A stretch of 64,000 bases of DNA from Arenicola marina (taxonomy: Eukaryota > Annelida > Polychaeta > Arenicolidae), in NCBI GenBank assembly GCA_964019135.1, contig OZ025249.1:1-64000 (forward strand), given 5' to 3'. The notes beneath the pieces are model-generated. The model saw only the letters and a list, made by a program, of their open reading frames with translations, was not told where the DNA came from and did not search any database. Numbering within the stretch: position 1 is the first letter of the stretch; each line of letters opens with the position of its first letter. Made by a program: the position numbers and the translations under genes. Shown piece after piece: positions 44,101 to 59,100 of the stretch.

Positions 44101-47100
44101 CATAGGCATCCATTAAGGATAAGTCAGACAAAGATATATTACACCATAGTCATCCCTCCAGGATAAGTCAGACAAAGATATATTACACCATAAGCATCCA
44201 TTAAGGATAGGTCAGATAAAGATATATTACACCATATGCATCCCTCCGGGATAAGTCAGACAAAGATATATTACACCATAGTCATCCCTCCAGGATAAGT
44301 CAGATAAAGATGTATTACACCATAGGCATCCATCCAGGATAAGTCAGATCAAGATGTATTACACCATAGGCATCCCTCCAGGATAAGTCAGATAAAGATA
44401 TATGACACCATAGGCATCCCTCCAGGATAAGTCAGACAAAGATATATTACACCATAGGCATCCATTAAGGATAAGTCAGATAAAGATATAGTACACCATA
44501 GTCATCCTTCCAGGATAAGTCAGATAAAGATGTATTACACCATAGGCATCCATCCAGGATAAGTCAGATAAAGTTATATTAAACCATAGGCATCCCTCCA
44601 GGATAAGTCAGATAAAGATTATTACACCATAGGCATCCCTCCAGGATAAGTCAGACAAAGATATATTACACCATAGGCATCCCTCCAGGAAAAGTCAGAC
44701 AAAGATATATTACACCATAGGCATCCATTAAGGATAAGTCAGACAAAGATATATTACACCATAGTCATCCCTCCAGGATAAGTCAGACCAAGATATATTA
44801 CACCATAAGCATCCCTCCTGGAAAAGTCAGACAAAGATATATTACACCATAGTCATCCCTCCAGGATAAGTCAGACAAAGATATATTACACCATAGGCAT
44901 CCCTCCAGGATAAGTCAGATAAAGATATATTACACCATAGGCATCCCTCCAGGATAAGTCAGACAAAGATATATTACACCATAGGCATCCCTCCAGGATA
45001 AGTCAGACAAAGATATATTACATCATAGTCATCCCTCTAGGATAAGTCAGATAAAGATGTATTACACCATAGGCATCCCTCCAGGATAAGTCAGATAAAG
45101 ATATATTACACCATAGGCATTCCTCCAGGACAAGTCAGACAAAGATATATTACACCATAGGCATCCATTAAGGATAAGTCAGACAAAGATATATTACACC
45201 ATAGTCGTCCCTCCAGGATAAGTCAGACAAAGGTATATTACACCATAGGCATCCATTAAGGATAGGTCAGATAAAGATATATTACACCATAGGCATCCCT
45301 CCGGGATAAGTCAGACAAAGATATATTACACCATAGTCATCCCTAAAGGATAAGTCAGATAAAGATATATTACACCATAGGCATCCCTCCAGGATAAGTC
45401 AGACAAAGATATATTACACCATAGGCATCCCTCCAGGATAAGTCAGACAAAGATATATTACACCATAGGCATCCATTAAGGATAAGTCAGACAAAGATAT
45501 ATTACACCATAGTCATCCCTCCAGCATAAGTCAGACAAAGATATATTACACCATAAGCATCCCTCCAGGAAAAGTCAGACAAAGATATATTACACCATAG
45601 TCATCCCTCCAGGATAAGTCAGACAAAGATATATTACACCATAGGCATCCCTCCAGGATAAGTCAGATAAAGATATATTACACCATAGGCATCCCACCAG
45701 GATAAGTCAGACAAAGATATATTTCACCATAGGCATCCCTCCAGCATAAGTCAGACAAAGATGTATTACACCATAGGCATCCCTCCAGGATAAGTCAGAC
45801 ACAGATGTATTACACCATAGGCATCCATCCAGGATAAGCCAGACAAAGATGTATTACACCATAGGTATCCATCCAGGATAAGTGAGATAAAGATATATTA
45901 CACCATAGACATCCCTCCAGGATAAGTCAGACAAAGATATATTACACCATAGGCATTCCTCCAGGATAAGTCAGATAAAGATATATTACACCATAGCCAT
46001 CCCTCCAGGATAAGTCAGATAAAGATGTATTACACCATAGGCATCCCTCCAGGATAAGTCAGACAAAGATATATTACACCATAGGCATCCCTCCAGGATA
46101 TGTCAGATAAAGATATATTACACCATAGGCATCCCTCCAGGATAAGTCAGACAAAGATATATTACACCATAGCCATCCCTCCAGGATAAGTCAGATAAAG
46201 ATGTATTACACCATAGGCATCCATCCAGGATAAGCCAGACAAAGATGTATTACACCATAGGTATCCATCCAGGATAAGTCAGATAAAGATATATTACACA
46301 ATAGACATCCCTCCAGGATAAGTCAGACAAAGATATATTACACCATAGGCATCCCTCCAGGATAAGTCAGACAAAGATATATTACACCATAGGCATCCCT
46401 CCAGGATAAGTCAGATAAAGATATATTACACCATAGGCATCCCTCCAGGATAAGTCAGACAAAGATATATTACACCATAGGCATCCATTAAGGATAAGTC
46501 AGACAAAGATATATTACACCATAGTCATCCCTCCAGGATAAGTCAGATAAAGATATATTACACCATAGGCATCCCTCCAGGATAAGTCAGACAAAGATAT
46601 ATTACACCTTAGGCATCCCTCCAGGATAAGTCAGACAAAGATATATTACATCATAGTCATCCCTCTAGGATAAGTCAGATAAAGATGTATTACACCATAG
46701 GCATCCCTCCAGGGTAAGTCAGACACAGATGTATTACACCATAGGCATCCATCCAGGATAAGCCAAACAAAGATATATTACACCATAGGTATCCATCCAG
46801 GATAAGTCAGACAAAGATATATTACACCATAGCCATCCCTCCAGGATAAGTCAGATAAAGATGTATTACACCATAGGCATCCATCCAGGATAAGCCAGAC
46901 AAAGATGTATTACACCACAGGTATCCATCCAGGATAAGTCAGATAAAGATATATTACACAATAGGCACCCCCCCAGGATAAGTCAGACAAAGATATATTA
47001 CACCATAGGCATCCCTCCAGCATAAGTCAGACAAAGATATATTACACCATAGGCATCCCTCCAGGATAAGTCAGATAAAGATATATTACACCATAGGCAT

Positions 47101-50100
47101 GCCTCCAGGATAAGTCAGACAAAGATATATTACACCATAGGCATCCATTAAGGATAAGTCAGACAAAGATACATTACACCATAGTCATCCCTCCAGGATA
47201 AGCCAGACAAAGATATATTACACCATAAGCATCCCTCCAGGAAAAGTCAGACAAAGATATATTACACCATAGCCATCCCTCCAGGATAAGTCAGACAAAG
47301 ATATATTACACCATAGGCATCCCTCCAGGATAAGTCAGATAAAGATATATTACACCATAGGCATCCCTCCAGGATAAGTCAGACAAAGATATATTACAAC
47401 ATAGGCATCCATCCAGGATAAGTCAGATAAAGATATATTACACAATAGGCATCCCCCCAGGATGAGTCAGACAAAGATATATTACACCATAGGCATCCCT
47501 CCAGGATATGTCAGATAAAGATATATTACACCATAGGCATCCCTCCAGGATAAGTCAGACAAAGATATATTACACCATAGCCATCCCTCCAGGATAAGTC
47601 AGATAAAGATGTATTACACCATAGGCATTCATTCAGGATAAGCCAGACAAAGATGTATTACACCATAGGTATCCATCCAGGATAAGTCAGATAAAGAAAT
47701 ATTACACCATAGACATCCCTCCAGGATAAGTCAGACAAAGATATATTACACCATAGGCATCCCTCCAGGATAAGTCAGATAAAGATATATTACACCATAG
47801 GCATCCCTCCAGGATAAGTCAGACAAAGATATATTACACCATAGGCATCCATTAAGGATAAGTCAGACAAAGATATATTACACCATAGTCATCCCTCCAG
47901 GATAAGTCAGACAAAGATATATTACACCATAAGCATCCATTAAGGATAGGTCAGATAAAGATATATTACACCATATGCATCCCTCCGGGATAAGTCAGAC
48001 AAAGATATATTACACCATAGTCATCCCTCCAGGATAAGTCAGATAAAGATGTATTACACCATAGGCATCCATCCAGGATAAGTCAGATAAAGATGTATTA
48101 CACCATAGGCATCCCTCCAGGATAAGTCAGATAAAGATATATGACACCATAGGCATCCTTCAAGGATAAGTCAGACAAAGATATATTACACCATAGGCAT
48201 CCATTAAGGATAAGTCAGATAAAGATATATTACACCATAGTCATCCTTCCAGGATAAGTCAGATAAAGATGTATTACACCATAGGCATCCATCCAGGATA
48301 AGTCAGATAAAGTTATATTAAACCATAGGCATCCCTCCAGGATAAGTCAGATAAAGATTATTACACCATAGGCATCCCTCCAGGATAAGTCAGACAAAGA
48401 TATATTACACCATAGGCATCCCTCCAGGAAAAGTCAGACAAAGATATATTACACCATAGGCATCCATTAAGGATAAGTCAGAGAAAGATATATTACACCA
48501 TAGTCATCCCTCCAGGATAAGTCAGACAAAGATATATTACACCATAAGCATCCCTCCAGGAAAAGTCAGACAAAGATATATTACACCATAGTCATCCCTC
48601 CAGGATAAGTCAGACAAAGATATATTACACCATAGGCATCCCTCCAGGATAAGTCAGATAAAGATATATTACACCATAGGCATCCCTCCAGGATAAGTCA
48701 GACAAAGATATATTACACCATAGGCATCCCTCCAGGATAAGTCAGACAAAGATATATTACATCATAGTCATCCCTCTAGGATAAGTCAGATAAAGATGTA
48801 TTACACCATAGGCATCCCTCCAGGATAAGTCAGATAAAGATATATTACACCATAGGCATTCCTCCAGGACAAGTCAGACAAAGATATATTACACCATAGG
48901 CATCCATTAAGGATAAGTCAGACAAAGATATATTACACCATAGTCGTCCCTCCAGGATAAGTCAGACAAAGGTATATTACACCATAGGCATCCATTAAGG
49001 ATAGGTCAGATAAAGATATATTACACCATAGGCATCCCTCCGGGATAAGTCAGACAAAGATATATTACACCATAGTCATCCCTAAAGGATAAGTCAGATA
49101 AAGATGTATTACACCATAGGCATCCCTCCAGGATAAGTCAGATAAAGATATATTACACCATAGGCATCCCTCCAGGATAAGTCAGACAAAGATATATTAC
49201 ACCATAGGCATCCATCCAGGATAAGTCAGATAAAGATATATTACACAATAGGCATCCCCCCAGGATGAGTCGGACAAAGATATATTACACCATAGGCATC
49301 CCTCCAGGATATGTCAGATAAAGATATATTACACCATAGGCATCCCTCCAGGATAAGTCAGACAAAGATATATTACACCATAGCCATCCCTCCAGGATAA
49401 GTCAGATAAAGATGTATTACACCATAGGCATTCATTCAGGATAAGCCAGACAAAGATGTATTACACCATAGGTATCCATCCAGGATAAGTCAGATCAAGA
49501 AATATTACACCATAGACATCCCTCCAGGATAAGTCAGACAAAAATATATTACACCATAGGCATCCCTCCAGGATAAGTCAGATAAAGATATATTACACCA
49601 TAGGCATCCCTCCAGGATAAGTCAGACAAAGATATATTACACCATAGGCATCCATTAAGGATAAGTCAGACAAAGATATATTACACCATAGTCATCCCTC
49701 CAGGATAAGTCAGACAAAGATATATTACACCATAAGCATCCATTAAGGATAGGTCAGATAAAGATATATTACACCATATGCATCCCTCCGGGATAAGTCA
49801 GACAAAGATATATTACACCATAGTCATCCCTCCAGGATAAGTCAGATAAAGATGTATTACACCATAGGCATCCATCCAGGATAAGTCAGATAAAGATGTA
49901 TTACACCATAGGCATCCCTCCAGGATAAGTCAGATAAAGATATATGACACCATAGGCATCCTTCCAGGATAAGTCAGACAAAGATATATTACACCATAGG
50001 CATCCATTAAGGATAAGTCAGATAAAGATATATTACACCATAGTCATCCTTCCAGGATAAGTCAGATCAAGATGTATTACACCATAGGCATCCATCCAGG

Positions 50101-53100
50101 ATAAGTCAGATAAAGTTATATTAAACCATAGGCATCCCTCCAGGATCAGTCAGATAAAGATTATTACACCATAGGCATCCCTCCAGGATAAGTCAGACAA
50201 AGATATATTACACCATAGGCATCCATTAAGGATAAGTCAGACAAAGATATATTACACCATAGTCATCCCTCCAGGATAAGTCAGACAAAGATATATTACA
50301 CCATAAGCATCCCTCCAGGAAAAGTCAGACAAAGATATATTACACCATAGTCATCCCTCCAGGATAAGTCAGACAAAGATATATTACACCATAGGCATCC
50401 CTCCAGGATAAGTCAGACAAAGATATATTACACCATAGGCATCCCTCCAGGATAAGTCAGACAAAGATATATTACACCATAGGCATCCCTCCAGGATAAG
50501 TCAGACAAAGATATATTACATCATAGTCATCCCTCTAGGATAAGTCAGATAAAGATGTATTACACCATAGGCATCCCTCCAGGATAAGTCAGATAAAGAT
50601 ATATTACACCATAGGCATTCCTCCAGGACAAGTCAGACAAAGATATATTACACCATAGGCATCCATTATAGATAAGTCAGACAAAGATATATTACACCAT
50701 AGTCGTCCCTCCAGGATAAGTCAGACAAAGGTATATTACACCATAGGCATCCATTAAGGATAGGTCAGATAAAGATATATTACACCATAGGCATCCCTCC
50801 GGGATAAGTCAGACAAAGATATATTACACCATAGGCATCCCTCCAGGATAAGTCAGACAAAGATATATTACACCATAGGCATCCCTCCAGGATAAGTCAG
50901 ATAAAGATATATTACACCATAGGCATCCCTCCAGGATAAGTCAGACAAAGATATATTACACCATAGGCATCCATTAAGGATAAGTCAGACAAAGATATAT
51001 TACACCATAGTCATCCCTCCAGGATAAGTCAGACAAAGATATATTACACCATAAGCATCCATTAAGGATAGGTCAGATAAAGATATATTACACCATATGC
51101 ATCCCTCCGGGATAAGTCAGACAAAGATATATTACACCATAGTCATCCCTCCAGGATAAGTCAGATAAAGATGTATTACACCATAGGCATCCATCCAGGA
51201 TAAGTCAGATAAAGATGTATTACACCATAGGCATCCCTCCAGGATAAGTCAGACAAAGATATATTACACCATAGGCATCCCTCCAGGATAAGTCAGATCA
51301 AGATATATTACACCATAGTCATCCCTCCAGGATAAGTCAGACAAAGATATATTACACCTTAGGCATCCCTCTAGGATAAGTCAGACAAAGATATATTACA
51401 TCATAGTCATCCCTCGAGGATAAGTCAGATAAAGATGTATTACACCATAGGCATCCCTCCAGGATAAGTCAGACACAGATGTATTACACCATAGGCATCC
51501 ATCCAGGATAAGCCAGACAAAGATATATTACACCATAGGTATCCATCCAGGATAAGTCAGACAAAGATATATTACACCATAGCCATCCCTCCTGGATAAG
51601 TCAGATAAAGATGTATTACACCATAGGCATCCATCCAGGATAAGCCAGACAAAGATGTATTACACCACAGGTATCCATCTAGGATAAGTCAGATAAAGAT
51701 ATATTACACAATAGGCATCCCCCCAGGATAAGTCAGACAAAGATATATTACACCATAGGCATCCCTCCAGGATAAGTCAGACAAAGATATATTACACCAT
51801 AGGCATCCCTCTAGGATAAGTCAGATAAAGATATATTACACCATAGGCATGCCTCCAGGATAAGTCAGACAAAGATATATTACACCATAGGCATCCATTA
51901 AGGATAAGTCAGACAAAGATACATTACACCATAGTCATCCCTCCAGGATAAGTCAGACAAAGATATATTACACCATAAGCATCCCTCCAGGAAAAGTCAG
52001 TCAAAGATATATTACACCATAGTCATCCCTCCAGGATAAGTCAGACAAAGATATATTACACCATAGGCATCCCTCCAGGATAAGTCAGATAAAGATATAT
52101 TACACCATAAGCATCCCTCCAGGATAAGTCAGACAAAGATATATTACACCATAGGCATCCATCCAGGATAAGTCAGATAAAGATATATTACACAATAGGC
52201 ATCCCCCCAGGATGAGTCAGACAAAGATATATTACACCATAGGCATCCCTCCAGGATATGTCAGATAAAGATATATTACACCATAGGCATCCCTCCAGGA
52301 TAAGTCAGACAAAGATATATTACACCATAGCCATCCCTCCAGGATAAGTCAGATAAAGATGTATTACACCATAGGCATTCATTCAGGATAAGCCAGACAA
52401 AGATATATTACACCATAGGTATTCATCCAGGATAAGTCAGATAAAGATATATTACACCATAGACATCCCTCCAGGATAAGTCAGACAAAGATATATTACA
52501 CCATAGGCATCCCTCCAGGAAAAGTCAGACAAAGATATATTACACCATAGGCATCCCTCCAGGATAAGTCAGATAAAGATATATTACACCATAGGCATCC
52601 CTCCAGGATAAGTCAGACAAAGATATATTACACCATAGGCATCCATTAAGGATAAGTCAGACAAAGATATATTACACCATAGTCATCCCTCCAGGATAAG
52701 TCAGACAAAGATATATTACACCATAAGCATCCATTAAGGATAGGTCAGATAAAGATATATTACACCATATGCATCCCTCCGGGATAAGTCAGACAAAGAT
52801 ATATTACACCATAGTCATCCCTCCAGGATAAGTCAGATAAAGATGTATTACACCATAGGCATCCATCCAGGATAAGTCAGATAAAGATGTATTACACCAT
52901 AGGCATCCCTCCAGGATAAGTCAGATAAAGATATATGACACCATAGGCATCCCTCCAGGATAAGTCAGACAAAGATATATTACACCATAGGCATCCATTA
53001 AGGATAAGTCAGATAAAGATATATTACACCATAGTCATCCTTCCAGGATAAGTCAGATAAAGATGTATTACACCATAGGCATCCATCCAGGATAAGTCAG

Positions 53101-56100
53101 ATAAAGTTATATTAAACCATAGGCATCCCTCCAGGATAAGTCAGATAAAGATTATTACACCATAGGCATCCCTCCAGGATAAGTCAGACAAAGATATATT
53201 ACACCATAGGCATCCCTCCAGGAAAAGTCAGACAAAGATATATTACACCATAGGCATCCCTCCAGGATAAGTCAGACAAAGATATATTACACCATATTCA
53301 TCCCTCCAGGATAAGTCAGACAAAGATATATTACACCATAAGCATCCCTCCAGGAAAAGTCAGACAAAGATATATTACACCATAGTCATCCCTCCAGGAT
53401 AAGTCAGACAAAGATATATTACACCATAGGCATCCCTCCAGGATAAGTCAGATAAAGATATATTACACCATAGGCATCCCTCCAGGATAAGTCAGACAAA
53501 GATATATTACACCATAGGCATCCCTCCAGGATAAGTCAGACAAAGATATATTACATCATAGTCATCCCTCTAGGATAAGTCAGATAAAGATGTATTACAC
53601 CATAGGCATCCCTCCAGGATAAGTCAGATAAAGATATATTACACCATAGGCATTCCTCCAGGACAAGTCAGACAAAGATATATTACACCATAGGCATCCA
53701 TTAAGGATAAGTCAGACAAAGATATATTACACCATAGTCGTCCCTCCAGGATAAGTCAGACAAAGGTATATTACACCATAGGCATCCATTAAGGATAGGT
53801 CAGATAAAGATATATTACACCATAGGCATCCCTCCGGGATAAGTCAGACAAAGATATATTACACCATAGTCATCCCTAAAGGATAAGTCAGATAAAGATG
53901 TATTACACCATAGGCATCCCTCCAGGATAAGTCAGATAAAGATATATTACACCATAGGCATCCCTCCAGGATAAGTCAGACAAAGATATATTACACCATA
54001 GGCATCCATTAAGGATAAGTCAGATAAAGATATATTGCACCATAGTCATCCTTCCAGGATAAGTCAGATAAAGATGTATTACACCATAGGCATCCATCCA
54101 GGATAAGTCAGATAAAGTTATATTAAACCATAGGCATCCCTCCAGGATAAGTCAGATTAAGATTATTACACCATAGGCATCCCTCTAAGATAAGTCAGAC
54201 AAAGATATATTACACCATAGTCATCCCTCCAGGATAAGTCAGACAAAGATATATTACACCATAGGCATCCCTCCAGGATAAGTCAGATAAAGATATATTA
54301 CACCATAGGCATCCCTCCAGGATAAGTCAGACAAAGATATATTACACCATAGGCATCCATTAAGGATAAGTCAGACAAAGATATATTACACCATAGTCGT
54401 CCCTCCAGGATAAGTCAGACAAAGATATATTACACCATAGGCATCCATTAAGGATAAGTCAGACAAAGATACATTACACCATAGTCATCCCTCCAGGATA
54501 AGTCAGACAAAGATATATTACACCATAAGCATCCCTCCAGGAAAAGTCAGTCAAAGATATATTACACCATAGTCATCCCTCCAGGATAAGTCAGACAAAG
54601 ATATATTACACCATAGGCATCCCTCCAGGATAAGTCAGATAAAGATATATTACACCATAAGCATCCCTCCAGGATAAGTCAGACAAAGATATATTACACC
54701 ATAGGCATCCATCCAGGATAAGTCAGATAAAGATATATTACACAATAGGCATCCCCCCAGGATGAGTCAGACAAAGATATATTACACCATAGGCATCCCT
54801 CCAGGATATGTCAGATAAAGATATATTACACCATAGGCATCCCTCCAGGATAAGTCAGACAAAGATATATTACACCATAGCCATCCCTCCAGGATAAGTC
54901 AGATAAAGATGTATTACACCATAGGCATTCATTCAGGATAAGCCAGACAAAGATATATTACACCATAGGTATTCATCCAGGATAAGTCAGATAAAGATAT
55001 ATTACACCATAGACATCCCTCCAGGATAAGTCAGACAAAGATATATTACACCATAGGCATCCCTCCAGGATAAGTCAGACAAAGATATATTACACCATAG
55101 GCATCCCTCCAGGATAAGTCAGATAAAGATATATTACACCATAGGCATCCCTCCAGGATAAGTCAGACAAAGATATATTACACCATAGGCATCCATTAAG
55201 GATAAGTCAGACAAAGATATATTACACCATAGTCATCCCTCCAGGATAAGTCAGACAAAGATATATTACACCATAAGCATCCATTAAGGATAGGTCAGAT
55301 AAAGATATATTACACCATATGCATCCCTCCGGGATAAGTCAGACAAAGATATATTACACCATAGTCATCCCTCCAGGATAAGTCAGATAAAGATGTATTA
55401 CACCATAGGCATCCATCCAGGATAAGTCAGATAAAGATGTATTACACCATAGGCATCCCTCCAGGATAAGTCAGATAAAGATATATGACACCATAGGCAT
55501 CCCTCCAGGATAAGTCAGACAAAGATATATTACACCATAGGCATCCATTAAGGATAAGTCAGATAAAGATATATTACACCATAGTCATCCTTCCAGGATA
55601 AGTCAGATAAAGATGTATTACACCATAGGCATCCATCCAGGATAAGTCAGATAAAGTTATATTAAACCATAGGCATCCCTCCAGGATAAGTCAGATAAAG
55701 ATTATTACACCATAGGCATCCCTCCAGGATAAGTCAGACAAAGATATATTACACCATAGGCATCCCTCCAGGAAAAGTCAGACAAAGATATATTACACCA
55801 TAGGCATCCCTCCAGGATCAGTCAGACAAAGATATATTACACCATATTCATCCCTCCAGGACAAGTCAGACAAAGATATATTACACCATAAGCATCCCTC
55901 CAGGAAAAGTCAGACAAAGATATATTACACCATAGTCATCCCTCCAGGATAAGTCAGACAAAGATATATTACACCATAGGCATCCCTCCAGGATAAGTCA
56001 GATAAAGATATATTACACCATAGGCATCCCTCCAGGATAAGTCAGACAAAGATATATTACACCATAGGCATCCCTCCAGGATAAGTCAGACAAAGATATA

Positions 56101-59100
56101 TTACATCATAGTCATCCCTCTAGGATAAGTCAGATAAAGATGTATTACACCATAGGCATCCCTCCAGGATAAGTCAGATAAAGATATATTACACCATAGG
56201 CATTCCTCCAGGACAAGTCAGACAAAGATATATTACACCATAGGCATCCATTAAGGATAAGTCAGACAAAGATATATTACACCATAGTCGTCCCTCCAGG
56301 ATAAGTCAGACAAAGGTATATTACACCATAGGCATCCATTAAGGATAGGTCAGATAAAGATATATTACACCATAGGCATCCCTCCGGGATAAGTCAGACA
56401 AAGATATATTACACCATAGTCATCCCTAAAGGATAAGTCAGATAAAGATGTATTACACCATAGGCATCCCTCCAGGATAAGTCAGATAAAGATATATTAC
56501 ACCATAGGCATCCCTCCAGGATAAGTCAGACAAAGATATATTACACCATAGGCATCCATTAAGGATAAGTCAGATAAAGATATATTGCACCATAGTCATC
56601 CTTCCAGGATAAGTCAGATAAAGATGTATTACACCATAGGCATCCATCCAGGATAAGTCAGATAAAGTTATATTAAACCATAGGCATCCCTCCAGGATAA
56701 GTCAGATTAAGATTATTACACCATAGGCATCCCTCTAAGATAAGTCAGACAAAGATATATTACACCATAGTCATCCCTCCAGGATAAGTCAGACAAAGAT
56801 ATATTACACCATAGGCATCCCTCCAGGATAAGTCAGATAAAGATATATTACACCATAGGCATCCCTCCAGGATAAGTCAGACAAAGATATATTACACCAT
56901 AGGCATCCATTAAGGATAAGTCAGACAAAGATATATTACACCATAGTCGTCCCTCCAGGATAAGTCAGACAAAGGTATATTACACCATAGGCATCCATTA
57001 AGGATAGGTCAGATAAAGATATATTACACCATAGGCATCCCTCCGGGATAAGTCAGACAAAGATACATTACACCATAGTCATCCCTCCAGGATAAGTCAG
57101 ATAAAGATGTATTACACCATAGGCATCCATCCAGGATCAGTCAGATAAAGATGTATTACACCATAGGCATCCCTCCAGGATAAGTCAGATAAAGATATAT
57201 TACACCATAGGCATCCCTCCAGGATAAGTCAGACAAAGATATATTACACCATAGGCATCCATTAAGGATAAGTCAGATAAAGATATATTACACCATAGTC
57301 ATCCTTCCAGGATAAGTCAGATAAAGATGTATTACACCATAGGCATCCATCCAGGATAAGTCAGATAAAGTTATATTAAACCATAGGCATCCCTCCAGGA
57401 TAAGTCAGATAAAGATGTATTACACCATAGGCATGCATCAAGGATAAGTCAGATAAAGATGTATTACACCATAGGCATCCCTCCAGGATAAGTCGGACAA
57501 AGATATATTACACCATAGGCATCCCTCCAGGAAAAGTCAGACAAAGATATATTACACCATAGGCATCCATTAAGGATAAGTCAGACAAAGATATATTACA
57601 CCATAGTCATCCCTCCAGGATAAGTCAGACAAAGATATATTACACCATAAGGATCCCTCCAGGAAAAGTCAGACAAAGATATATTACCCCATAGTCATCC
57701 CTCCAGGATAAGTCAGACAAAGATATATTATTCCATAGGCATCCATTAAGGATAAATCAGACAAAGATATATTACACCATAGTCATCCCTCCAGGATAAG
57801 TCAGACAAAGATATATTACATCATAGGCATCCCTCCAGGATAAGTCAGATAAAGATATATTACACCATAGACATCCCTCCAGGATAAGTCAGACAAAGAT
57901 ATATTACACCATAGGCATCCATTAAGGATAAGTCAGACAAAGATATATTACACCATAGTCGTCCCTCCAGAATAAGTCAGACAAAGGTAAATTACACCAT
58001 AGGCATCCATTAAGGATAGGTCAGATGAAGATATATTACACCATAGGCATCCCTCCGGGATAAGACAGACAAAGATATATTACACCATAGTCATCCCTCC
58101 AGGATAAGTCAGATAAAGATGTATTACACCATAGGCATCCATCCAGGATAAGTCAGATAAAGATGTATTACACCATAGGCATCCATCCAGGATAAGTCAG
58201 ATAAAGATATATTACACCATAGGCATCCCTCCAGGATAAGTCAGACAAAGATATATTACACCATAGGCATCCATTAAGGATAAGTCAGATAAAGATATAT
58301 TACACCATAGTCATCCTTCCAGGATAAGTCAGATAAAGATGTATTACACAATAGGCATCCATCCAGGATAAGTCAGATAAAGATATATTAAACCATAGGC
58401 ATCCCTCCAGGATAAGTCAGATAAAGATTATTACACCATAGGCATCCCTCCAGGATAAGTCAGACAAAGATATATTACACCATAGGCATCCCTCCAGGAA
58501 AAGTCAGACAAAGATATATTACACCATAGGCATCCATTAAGGATAAGTCAGACAAAGATATATTACACCATAGTCATCCCTCCAGGATAAGTCAGACAAA
58601 GATATATTACACCATAGGCATCCCTCCAGGAAAAGTCAGACAAAGATATATTACACCATAGTCATCCCTCCAGGATAAGTCAGACAAAGATATATTACAC
58701 CATAGGCATCCCTCCAGGATAAGTCAGATAAAGATATAATACACCATAGGCATCCATCCAGGATAAGTCAGACAAAGATATATTACACCACAGGCATCCC
58801 TCCAGGATAAGTCAGACAAAGATATATTACACCATAGGCATCCCTCCAGGATAAGTCAGATAAAGATATATTACACCATAGGCATCCCTCCAGGATAAGT
58901 CAGACAAAGATATATTACACCATAGGCATCCCTCCAGGATAAGTCAGACACAGATGTATTACACCATAGGCATCCATCCAGGATAAGCCAGATAAAGATA
59001 TATTACACCATAGGCATCCCTCCAGGATAAGTCAGACAAAGATATATTTCACCATAGGCATCCCTCCAGGAAAAGTCAGACAAAGATATATTACACCATA